A stretch of DNA of 64,000 bases from contig OZ245814.1 of assembly GCA_965228415.1 (NCBI GenBank), positions 3,658,001-3,722,000 on the forward strand. The letters run 5' to 3'. The first letter of the stretch is position 1. Each line of letters starts with the position of its first letter. Both the position numbers and the translations under genes were made by a program. Under the pieces are notes generated by a model. That model had not been told where the DNA came from and did no database searches. It was given only the letters and a program-made list of their open reading frames with translations. The stretch comes from Agaribacillus sp965228415 (GTDB lineage Bacteria; Bacteroidota; Bacteroidia; Cytophagales; Cyclobacteriaceae). Below, piece by piece: positions 36,107 through 43,744 of the stretch.

Positions 36107-36910
36107 ATGTCGACAACTACAGAAGTAAATCCGGGAGCATTTCAGGCTTTTCCGAAAACCACTGTAAGGAAAATACTCTCCAAAACCTATTCCCGTTTGA
36201 AACAAAGAGAATTCAGAGGAATAGCAAACGGACTAATTGCCGACAGTTCCAACTTAATCAATCAACAAAAAAAGACGCCCAGATTTTATTGCAATTTATG
36301 CAGGCGTGACCACGCCTACTTCGTCCACCTGTCCAACCGGCTGAGAATAAAATGGTATTCTGTGTGTCCTACCTGTAATTCGAGGCCGAGACACCGGGGT
36401 CTGAAGATCTTGTACGAGGAAGTTTTAGGGACGCTCGAGCAACCAAAAGTTATCCATTTCGCTCCGGAACCTGTTTTTTATCAAATATTTGAGGGCTTAT
36501 CATCAAATTATCAGACCACCGATTTTTTTCTTGAGGATGTTACTTTTCCAAAAGAAGATATTCAGGCTTTGAGTTTTCCTTCGGAAAGCTATGATATGGC
36601 ACTTTGCAATCATGTGATTGAACATGTACCTGAAGATGCCAGTGCTGTATCCGAAGTAGCCAGAATCCTTAAGAAAACAGGTCTCGCTATCTTCACCATT
36701 CCGGGAAACTGGCATCGACAAAAAACAATCCCGTTTAAAGACCTGCGCTTTAACGGTCATTACAGGGACTATGGCATGGATGTAGTGGCACTGTTTTCAC
36801 AATTCTTCGAAACGGTAGAAGTCAAAGATCTGGCCGATTACAATCTTCAATTCAAGCTTCCATTGGGCATATCAAAAAAAACCAACCTGGCATTTATTTG
36901 TAAAAAGTAA
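36107..36910 (+). CDS. SAM-dependent methyltransferase with a zinc knuckle
   Basis: 267 residues. A four-Cys knuckle lies at about 64-95 (CNLC ... CPTC, followed by NSRPRHRGL), then a class I methyltransferase core: VIHFAPEPVFY region, DVTFPKEDIQALSFP and a methyltransf_11 signature YDMALCNHVIEHVPED with GLAIFTIPG after it. The usual glycine-rich motif I is replaced by HFAPEP, which also occurs in a group linked to polysaccharide or surface-glycan clusters. Target unknown. ATG start. Convergent with the PAS-LuxR gene (18-base gap). Confidence 0.78.
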   Translation: MSTTTEVNPGAFQAFPKTTVRKILSKTYSRLKQREFRGIANGLIADSSNLINQQKKTPRFYCNLCRRDHAYFVHLSNRLRIKWYSVCPTCNSRPRHRGLKILYEEVLGTLEQPKVIHFAPEPVFYQIFEGLSSNYQTTDFFLEDVTFPKEDIQALSFPSESYDMALCNHVIEHVPEDASAVSEVARILKKTGLAIFTIPGNWHRQKTIPFKDLRFNGHYRDYGMDVVALFSQFFETVEVKDLADYNLQFKLPLGISKKTNLAFICKK

Positions 36911-36928
36911 CCGATATAGCTGGTACGA

Positions 36929-37639
36929 TCAGTTGAGCAACATACGCCGGGCGGCTTCTTTTATGAGCTGGGCTGTATTTCTGACTTTAAATTTTTTGAT
37001 CAGATTTTTTCGATGGGTGATGGCTGTGTGACTGCTTATAAACAATTTATCAGCAATCTCCTTTGACGAAAACCCTGATCCGATCAACCTGATTACTTCT
37101 AACTCTCTTTCCGAAATACCCAATCGATTCGGATGATTGTTAACAGGCAAATCACCGTTGATGTATTGTTGCTCGCCACATTTGATCCTGTATAGGTATT
37201 CGTTAAATCTCTCCTTTTCTGTAATATCAATGATAAGACTTACCACCCACGGCCCTGTCTCATATTCTACAAAATTTTGTTCGTGATTCACGTAGACCCA
37301 ATGACCTTTTTGATGGCGCAAACGATACTGAAACGACGTATTTTTCCCATTCATCTGAGAAGTGTTGTTGCGCAATATCGCTGACATCAATGACCGCTCA
37401 CCACTGTGGATCAGGGATATCCAGTCCATTGCTTTAAACTGGCTGAAGTGGTCGGGTTCATATCCAAGAATTTTTGCAGCCGATTGGCTTACAAAAACGA
37501 AAAGGTCATTTGACACATCGTAAATCGTGATGACAGTTTGATATAAATCATTACCATTTTTAAGCAGATAACTCCAATCCGGGGAGCCATTGACAGCGGC
37601 ATTGTTTAGCTTGAAGGATGGGGTAATTGTTGATTCCAT
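36929..37639 (-). CDS. PAS-LuxR transcriptional regulator
   Basis: 236 residues: a PAS sensory domain (about 35-155; ILGYEPDHFSQF, GHWVYVNHEQNFVEY) and a C-terminal LuxR/NarL-type helix-turn-helix (LGISERELEVIRLIGSGFSSKEIA, then SHTAITHRKNLIKKF). There is no receiver domain, so the signal is sensed directly by the PAS fold. ATG at 37639 is preferred over a TTG 11 codons earlier. It is divergent from an orphan lipoprotein across 338 bases and may control it. Confidence 0.85.
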   Translation of the reverse strand: MESTITPSFKLNNAAVNGSPDWSYLLKNGNDLYQTVITIYDVSNDLFVFVSQSAAKILGYEPDHFSQFKAMDWISLIHSGERSLMSAILRNNTSQMNGKNTSFQYRLRHQKGHWVYVNHEQNFVEYETGPWVVSLIIDITEKERFNEYLYRIKCGEQQYINGDLPVNNHPNRLGISERELEVIRLIGSGFSSKEIADKLFISSHTAITHRKNLIKKFKVRNTAQLIKEAARRMLLN

Positions 37640-37977
37640 ACTTTTTTCGTTTTTGGCTAGAAGGAATTTCAATGGTTTGTAAAATGTCTTGCCTCAATCC
37701 GGCTTGCAAAAGGACATTCCCTTTGTTCATATTATCAGCAAACTTGTAGCTTTAATGAGAAAACAGGCAGATAGTAACCTATCGAAACATCAAAACAGCC
37801 ATTGACAACCAATGGTGGACACCTCATCCTTTTGCCTACACAGGCATCCCTTACTTTTAAAAAAAAATCCTGCTACGGTAATAATTTCTTACGGGGAAAC
37901 ATTAAGGTCGGTCAAGGTTCGAAACTACAACCACAGATCATAGAAAATGTTTACAATAATTAACTGATTAAAAAACC
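37640..37977. other. Divergent intergenic region, 338 bases
   Basis: Spacer between the PAS-LuxR gene and the lipoprotein gene. Holds one promoter candidate (see 37722-37754) and no other structure or open frame of note. Confidence 0.45.
37722..37754 (+). promoter_or_regulatory. Candidate Bacteroidota-type promoter for the lipoprotein gene
   Basis: TTTG at 37722-37725 and TAGCTTTA at 37747-37754 are separated by 21 bases, close to the TTTG-N19/21-TAnnTTTG consensus, with one mismatch in the -7 box. It would leave a leader of about 220 bases. Confidence 0.28.
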
Positions 37978-38676
37978 ATGAAAACACTAAAAGAAAATCA
38001 AACCGGATTTTTGAAAATTGTCACCATTTTATTGGTAATTATCATAGGGTGCACCAGCTGCAATAATGACGACGAAGCCGCCGGCACCAACCCCGGTACC
38101 ACGTCAAGTGACATTATTGCCGTACCCTTTTTTGTGGAAACCGCGGACAAGCAAATGCCTGTATCCAGGGATCAATTGCTTTATGAAGCACGCAATCATA
38201 ATCCCATTAAAGCGCCTGACGGCAGACATCTTAACTGGGGTGAATTTAGTCAGGTTACAGGCAATGTAACCGTAAATTGTATGGGGGGCAGCGTCAAAGT
38301 AGATTTGGCTTTAAATGGGTTGATTCCCAATGGTGTTTATACCATTTGGAATGTTACCTTCGACGCCCCTGGAATGGATCCGAGCCAGGCTATGTTGGGA
38401 CTCGACGGTATTGGCGCAGCTGGCAAAGGCAATGGATCAGATAATTATTTTGTGGCCTCGGCCAATGGTTCAGCTTCTATTGCTATCATATCACCAGGTG
38501 GGTCACTATCCATGATGGGCACCATGGAGGCTTGTCCGTTAACCGATAATTTTGAATGGCATATTGTCGGCACTTACCATATGGATGGAAAAACCTATGG
38601 CCCTGATCTGGGCCCTGATGGCACGGTGGCAGAACAATTCGCATTTATATTTAAAAACACGGCTTCGCAAGAGTAA
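37978..38676 (+). CDS. Lipoprotein of unknown function
   Basis: 232 residues. The N-terminal membrane-type signal ends in IIGCTSC, so lipid attachment at Cys25 or Cys28 is expected. A short Asn/Asp/Gly/Thr linker follows. The folded part looks all-beta (GNVTVNCMGGSVKVDLALNGLIPNG-type strands, then NGSASIAIISPGGSLS) with two Cys that could pair. I do not recognise the family. ATG start. Monocistronic; a 12-bp inverted repeat lies about 90 bases beyond the stop. Confidence 0.75.
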   Translation: MKTLKENQTGFLKIVTILLVIIIGCTSCNNDDEAAGTNPGTTSSDIIAVPFFVETADKQMPVSRDQLLYEARNHNPIKAPDGRHLNWGEFSQVTGNVTVNCMGGSVKVDLALNGLIPNGVYTIWNVTFDAPGMDPSQAMLGLDGIGAAGKGNGSDNYFVASANGSASIAIISPGGSLSMMGTMEACPLTDNFEWHIVGTYHMDGKTYGPDLGPDGTVAEQFAFIFKNTASQE

Positions 38677-38768
38677 GGGTTAAAAGTGTTTAATACCCTG
38701 GCTAAAACTAAATTTTTTCCTGATACACATTTTATTTTAGCTTTTACAGGGGATCCTGCGGTCTTAGT

Positions 38769-38812
38769 GAAAATTCATTGAAAGCATGGTAAATGACTTA
38801 CAATGAATTTTC
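38769..38812. repeat. 12-bp perfect inverted repeat between the lipoprotein gene and chemosensory operon A
   Basis: Arms GAAAATTCATTG (38769-38780) and CAATGAATTTTC (38801-38812) flank a 20-base loop in the gap between two convergent genes. No T-run follows on either strand, so a terminator role is possible but not shown. Confidence 0.5.
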
Positions 38813-38898
38813 CCGTTTCAATTAATTTCAAAAATCAATGGCGTTCTCAGGTTTTCATTAGCTAACCATAGCTACTTAAATTTCGAAATAACTGATCT

Positions 38899-41796
38899 TT
38901 ATTTTTCTTCAACCAAAATCACTATGATCTTGGAGATTTTATCTTCCAGGTTTTTGATGGGGAAAAAGGTTGATTTGAACAATGTGGACTCTCCCGCCTT
39001 ATTAACTAATTTTAAATTTTTTTCTACAAACTCATCTTTCAGTAATTGTTCGAAAACCTTATTCAGATCGGCATTTTTAGCATTTCCATTAAGAAATAAG
39101 TCGAAAGTGGTATTTCTCAATTCCAATCTTTTGTATCCGAAATGGTTAAGAAAAAGTTCATTTGCATTTTTAAAAGTACCGGTAGCATTTAATTCCATCA
39201 CCAAAAGCGATTTTTTCAGCACATTCGCCGTTCGTTTAAGATCCAGTTGTTTTTCCTTTTCCTGAGTAGTAAACTGGGCAAACATGATAACCTTTATGGG
39301 CTTGCCGCTGTGATCCATAATGGGATTATAAGTTCCGGATAACCATAACTCTTTACCGGATTTCGCCAAAATTTTGAATTCTCCCATAAAAAATTGCCCT
39401 TCCTTAAGATTTTGCCACATAATGTGCGCCTGGGGTTTATCCAATTCTGACGGAGGTATCAATTGGGTATATGGCTTTCCAATAATTTCCTTTTTTTCAT
39501 ACCCGGCAATAGATAGAAAGATTTGATTGGCATCCTGCACAGTACCATCAATGTCGAACTCAACACTTGCCAGTGTCTTGTTAATAGTATCCAATTGATT
39601 TTTTATCAAAAGTTCCTGCCTCTGTGCAGCTAGCTGTAGCTTTTTCTCCTGGGTAAGGTCAACCGCGAACATGATGATTTTCAAAAGTTTGTTCTGGAGA
39701 TCGAATACAGGATTGTAAACACCTCTTATCCATATTTCTTTACCCATTTTGTTTAACCTCTTAAATTCGCCATCTACATACTCACCTCTTTCTAATCTTT
39801 CCCAGTGTTTTTTGTAGGTATCAGAAAGCTCAGTTTCTTTGTCAACCAAAATAGTGCGATGTTGTCCTATTATTTCCTCTTTTTTATACCCCAAAAGGTC
39901 CAAAAAATTTTGATTCACCTCCTCTACCACCCCACTTTTACCAAATTCAATAATCGCATTTGATCTGCCAATGGCTTCCAGCTTATAGGCATAATCCAAT
40001 GACTTGATTTTTGTATCGGTAATATCCGCCTGGATAGAAATAAATTTCACGACATTGTTATGATTGTCAAAAACCGGGTTGATAGTAAGCGATATCCAAT
40101 AGGATTCACCTGCCTTGTTGTAGTTGAGGATCTCTTCGTAGATGGGTACTGCTTGTTTCAGTTGCTTACCAATACTTTTAATTGTCTCCGGATTAGTATT
40201 GGGTCCCTGTAAAAACGAGCCTGGTTTTTTACCTATTACACTATTCGACTCGTAACCTGTCATCCTGGTAAACCCGTCATTAACAAATTCTATTCGTCCC
40301 TGACTATCGGTGATTATTACTGAATTATCAGTATTATCGGCTACCAGCGACAGCCGTTCAACCTCTTTTTCCACCAGCTTTTTTTCCGTTACATCTTGCG
40401 CCAGCATTAAGACCTTGTAAACAGCGTTATCTTTGTCTCTGACAGCTGTAAAGGAAGCATTTATCCAAGCCTCTTCACCAGATTTTAATGGCACTTGAAG
40501 ATCCATAGCCGTGGAATTTTTTTCCATTAGTATATCACAGATCTCCTGATATTTTGTTTGTTTTCCTAAAAGAACGTCTTGACTTTTCCCTGATACCTCT
40601 TTCTGTGAGAGGCCATAAACATCCAATAAACTCTCATTTAAAGCCAATATCATTCCATCAAGGCTAAATTCAGCCATCCCCATGGTTGCATCGATGGCAT
40701 TAAAAATTCCATCCAATTCAGTTTGTTTTATCTCCATCTCGTGCTGAGCGGCAGTGAGCTCCTCCAGATTTTGTCTCATTTCTTCTTCCCGCGACTTTAA
40801 TTCCTCGGTTAAGGTCTGAGATTTTTGAAGTAGCTCCTGCGTATTGACGTTCACTTTAGCCGAGGCGACGTAGGAGGCAATGTTTTCAGCTACTTTTTCC
40901 AGAAATTCAATCTGATGTTCTTGCAGCCTGTTAAAAGATGCCAATTCGATGGCTCCGCAATACTCGTCATTCAACAGCAACGGAACAATGATAAGACTTT
41001 GCGCGGTAGTTTCTCCCAACCCGGAGGTAATATGTACATAATTGTTGGGGACTTTGGTCATATAAATCGTCTGTTCTTCTTTCATGGATTGTCCCAGCAA
41101 TCCCTGCCCCGGATATATTTTCTTTTCATCATATTTTCTTTGATCATAGGCATAGCTGGCCACCAAATCCAAATAAGGTGTGTTCTCTGCATCTTTATTG
41201 ATTATAAAAAACCCTCCTTGATTGCAATCCGTGTAACGTACGAGGTTGGTGATAATATCAAATCCCAATTCAGTCTCACTGTCATGTTTTTTTCTAAGAA
41301 TTTCGCCAAACAGTGCTACCCCTTCTACTATCCATTTCCTTTTTTGTTCCTGGTTATTATATTGGGTGATTTTATCATGCATATTAGCCAGGGCAATTTT
41401 GATAGCATCTTTTTCCTGCAAATACGTTAGCTCTCCTATTTCCTCGCCTTCTCCAATTCTGGTGATCAATTCGGTAGCCTCGTTGATCTTGTTCTCAAAT
41501 GATGTAAGCTTTTGAATCACCAGGCCCGGAAACCCCTTCTTGTTTTTAAATTCGTTATTATTCAGAGCTTTGTCATCCAAAGCTTCAATGGCCTTTAGAA
41601 CGAATAAATAGCGATTGCCTATCATTATATATAGCAACATTAACATTATTGCATTCAATGCACAGGTCATAAGGATCACATAGGCCAGCCTTCCTGCCAC
41701 CATCCACAGACTAATCACACCTCCCGACAAAGAAATGATGGCACCTGCCAAAAGTATGGTCAACAAATAATCTTTTGATTTAGAAATTTTTTTCAT
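38899..41796 (-). CDS. Membrane GAF/multi-PAS sensor without output domain (copy A)
   Basis: 965 residues. Two N-terminal membrane helices (about 10-30 and 38-60) leave almost nothing outside the cell; then a helical linker, a GAF domain (about 180-312), a coiled coil (about 315-362) and five PAS domains (about 365-480, 490-610, 615-735, 745-865, 870-965). The second PAS has the LOV-like stretch GKKPGSFLQG but no adduct-forming Cys. There is no kinase, cyclase, HTH or methyl-accepting domain: the protein ends inside PAS 5. ATG at 41796 follows GATGAGG, so it is preferred over a TTG 16 codons earlier. Last gene of operon A, 133 bases after the TerB gene. It may act as a scaffold or signal input to the array. 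Confidence 0.82.
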   Translation of the reverse strand: MKKISKSKDYLLTILLAGAIISLSGGVISLWMVAGRLAYVILMTCALNAIMLMLLYIMIGNRYLFVLKAIEALDDKALNNNEFKNKKGFPGLVIQKLTSFENKINEATELITRIGEGEEIGELTYLQEKDAIKIALANMHDKITQYNNQEQKRKWIVEGVALFGEILRKKHDSETELGFDIITNLVRYTDCNQGGFFIINKDAENTPYLDLVASYAYDQRKYDEKKIYPGQGLLGQSMKEEQTIYMTKVPNNYVHITSGLGETTAQSLIIVPLLLNDEYCGAIELASFNRLQEHQIEFLEKVAENIASYVASAKVNVNTQELLQKSQTLTEELKSREEEMRQNLEELTAAQHEMEIKQTELDGIFNAIDATMGMAEFSLDGMILALNESLLDVYGLSQKEVSGKSQDVLLGKQTKYQEICDILMEKNSTAMDLQVPLKSGEEAWINASFTAVRDKDNAVYKVLMLAQDVTEKKLVEKEVERLSLVADNTDNSVIITDSQGRIEFVNDGFTRMTGYESNSVIGKKPGSFLQGPNTNPETIKSIGKQLKQAVPIYEEILNYNKAGESYWISLTINPVFDNHNNVVKFISIQADITDTKIKSLDYAYKLEAIGRSNAIIEFGKSGVVEEVNQNFLDLLGYKKEEIIGQHRTILVDKETELSDTYKKHWERLERGEYVDGEFKRLNKMGKEIWIRGVYNPVFDLQNKLLKIIMFAVDLTQEKKLQLAAQRQELLIKNQLDTINKTLASVEFDIDGTVQDANQIFLSIAGYEKKEIIGKPYTQLIPPSELDKPQAHIMWQNLKEGQFFMGEFKILAKSGKELWLSGTYNPIMDHSGKPIKVIMFAQFTTQEKEKQLDLKRTANVLKKSLLVMELNATGTFKNANELFLNHFGYKRLELRNTTFDLFLNGNAKNADLNKVFEQLLKDEFVEKNLKLVNKAGESTLFKSTFFPIKNLEDKISKIIVILVEEK

Positions 41797-41929
41797 GACC
41801 TCATCGTCAATTTTAAGTCTGTGTCCTTGACTATTTTTACCCAAAAAATCAATTGCTGGCCGGTTCAGTCATTGGTTCGGACTATAGTCTTATTCTGAAA
41901 TAAGTGATGTGCTTCTTTAGACAACAGGC

Positions 41930-42307
41930 TCACAAAAGCCAATCGTCAATAGTTTTATCAAAGGTTTCTCTATTTAATTCCCTGTATGCGTATTGATCAA
42001 TAGCTGCTGAATTGTATCCGAGCTTTGCTGCGATTTCCTTACAAAATGTAACTTCCTTCTTATCAATTACCTCATCAGCGTGTATAAGCTTGAGCGCCAG
42101 GAATAACATCTCTTTCTTATCATCAATTAAATGGAAATCACCAATTTCCTCCTCAGCTGTCTCTAACAGCCGAAAATCCTCCGCGTCAAAACCTTCCTGA
42201 TCGACGAACTCGCGAAGTAAGGCCTTTTCAGCTTTATGGAATTTGCCATCAACTTTAGCCAAATGGATCAATAAATTTAGTTTTTGTTTGTTATTATAGT
42301 CTATCAT
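41930..42307 (-). CDS. TerB-domain protein of chemosensory operon A
   Basis: 125-residue soluble all-helical protein of the TerB (tellurite-resistance B-like) fold: KLNLLIHLAKVDGKFHKAEKALL, then LIHADEVIDKKEVTFCKEIAAKLG, two related acid-containing helical halves that bind metal in other TerB proteins. No other ter gene is nearby, so metal resistance is unlikely; in this operon it is more probably an adaptor. ATG start, 5 bases after the cheR stop. Its paralogue lies at the same place in copy B. Confidence 0.82.
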   Translation of the reverse strand: MIDYNNKQKLNLLIHLAKVDGKFHKAEKALLREFVDQEGFDAEDFRLLETAEEEIGDFHLIDDKKEMLFLALKLIHADEVIDKKEVTFCKEIAAKLGYNSAAIDQYAYRELNRETFDKTIDDWLL

Positions 42308-42312
42308 AACCT

Positions 42313-43134
42313 TTAAGATATTTTCCTGAAAATTTTATTATCGAGATCGTAAAATTCAAATCTTGACTTATCAATCACCGGAACCAGTGAGTCAAAAAAA
42401 CCAATAACCAAAAAACCCCCTGGTTTTAAATTTTTATAAAACTTGTCCAATACCAGTTTTTTGGCGCCCATGTCGAAATAAATCATCACATTCCTGCAAA
42501 ACACAATATCATATTGTTGGTCATTGGTGTCGGTAATAAGGTTATTTATTTCAAAATTCACATGCTGAATTAATGCAGGGTCCATATACCCATATTTGTC
42601 GTTTTCCTTATAATACTCACTGAACGAACTGTTACCATTATATTTATTGTAATTTTGCGTGTATTCATCCAACTTAAGCAGATGATATGTACCATTTTTC
42701 GCCTCCTCCAGGGCAACCGAATTCATATCAGTGGCATAGGATCTTACTTTTTCCTGCAGGGCTAACTCCCGCAGAATAATGTTAAGGGTGTACACCTCTT
42801 CTCCGCTTGAACAGCCTGCATGCCATACATCCAAATTACCTTTGTCATTGATCATTTCCGACAACATTGTTTTCATCTTTACCCAGAACTTCGGATCTCT
42901 GAACATGGCTGTTAATCCTACGGACATTTCATTGACAAACAAAGTCACGAATCCCTTTTCACAAAGGATTTTTACCCACAAATCGTGAATGGAGCCAAGG
43001 TCAAATATCGACAAGGCCCTTATAATTCTTCTCTTCAAAGACTTGGGTTCATAACAGACAAAGTCTATCCCATGCCGCTGTCGGATAGCTACTGTCAGAG
43101 AGTTCAACTCCTCATCAGAAATTTCAATTTTCAT
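42313..43134 (-). CDS. cheR: Chemoreceptor methyltransferase CheR (copy A)
   Basis: 273 residues. N-terminal helical CheR domain (ELNSLTVAIRQRHGIDF, then SLKRRIIRAL) and a SAM-binding methyltransferase domain with DVWHAGCSSGEEVYTLNI (motif I), YATDMNSVALEEAKNG (acidic residue) and DIVFCRNVMIYFD. It methylates glutamates of the receptor's helical bundle for adaptation. No C-terminal TPR domain. The MFRDPKFW stretch matches the conserved FFR..FW region. ATG start, 10 bases after the cheC stop. Confidence 0.92.
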   Translation of the reverse strand: MKIEISDEELNSLTVAIRQRHGIDFVCYEPKSLKRRIIRALSIFDLGSIHDLWVKILCEKGFVTLFVNEMSVGLTAMFRDPKFWVKMKTMLSEMINDKGNLDVWHAGCSSGEEVYTLNIILRELALQEKVRSYATDMNSVALEEAKNGTYHLLKLDEYTQNYNKYNGNSSFSEYYKENDKYGYMDPALIQHVNFEINNLITDTNDQQYDIVFCRNVMIYFDMGAKKLVLDKFYKNLKPGGFLVIGFFDSLVPVIDKSRFEFYDLDNKIFRKIS

Positions 43135-43144
43135 AGGCTGGGAT

Positions 43145-43732
43145 TTATGATGTAGTCTTGGACACTAAGGACAAGAATTTTTTATCTATCTTCCACATAA
43201 AGATTGGCGAGATCATGATATGACCCTCAAAAACAAAATTAGAACGCGCTAAAAAGTAGTAACCCTTGCTTCCTTCTTTCATCGTGTGAAGAAAGTCCTG
43301 GATGTCATCTACATTAAAGAGTTGAGGTACATCTCCGTACATATTAACATTAAGCGCATTTGAAAGTTCCGTTATCACCGAGGCAGAAATAATATTATCA
43401 ATTTCTTTCAGAACGGCAGACTCTTCAATGGAAGCCGAACTACCAAACGCCGCCAGGCTCATTTGGGAGATGGCTTTTTTCTCCTCATTGTTGAAGATGA
43501 GATAACTGGCCCCACTCAATTGGCCTATTACATCAGTCTGCACTACCGTCAGATCTTTTATATGATCAAAGTTTTTGACAAGATGGTCATGATCCGTACA
43601 AAGATCAAAATCTGTGTTTTCCGTAGTTATATTTTGACCTGTTAGCGAAGAAAAGGAATTAGCTGCACGCTGATACCCTAAATTGATAATTTCCTCTATT
43701 ATTTTTTTTTCGTTTACACCTATCGGTTGCAT
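43145..43732 (-). CDS. cheC: CheC-like CheY-P phosphatase (copy A)
   Basis: 195 residues, CheC/CheX family. Two pseudo-symmetric active-site helices are visible: EEIINLGYQRAANSFSSLTG near residue 12, and LKEIDNIISASVITELSNAL near residue 105, each with the E-x2-N pair used to dephosphorylate CheY-P. A Pro (GDVPQL) follows the second. Both sites look intact, as in CheC rather than one-sided relatives. CheD, the known CheC partner, is encoded upstream in the same operon. ATG start, 12 bases after cheA. Confidence 0.87.
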   Translation of the reverse strand: MQPIGVNEKKIIEEIINLGYQRAANSFSSLTGQNITTENTDFDLCTDHDHLVKNFDHIKDLTVVQTDVIGQLSGASYLIFNNEEKKAISQMSLAAFGSSASIEESAVLKEIDNIISASVITELSNALNVNMYGDVPQLFNVDDIQDFLHTMKEGSKGYYFLARSNFVFEGHIMISPIFMWKIDKKFLSLVSKTTS

Positions 43733-43744
43733 GTATTTTTAAAA

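Noticed and set aside
37905..37935. tRNA-like GGTTCGAAAC motif
   Set aside because: No acceptor stem or anticodon arm can be folded around it.
40915..41515. Long plus-strand ORFs (171 and 89 codons) inside the multi-PAS gene
   Set aside because: They are antisense shadows of a clearly coding minus-strand gene; no independent motif.
38899..41796. LOV photoreceptor domain
   Set aside because: One PAS has the GKKPGSFLQG stretch resembling LOV, but the adduct-forming Cys is missing, so blue-light flavin chemistry is not supported.
41930..42307. Tellurite-resistance gene
   Set aside because: Only a TerB fold is present, with no terC, terD or other ter gene nearby, and it sits inside a chemosensory operon.
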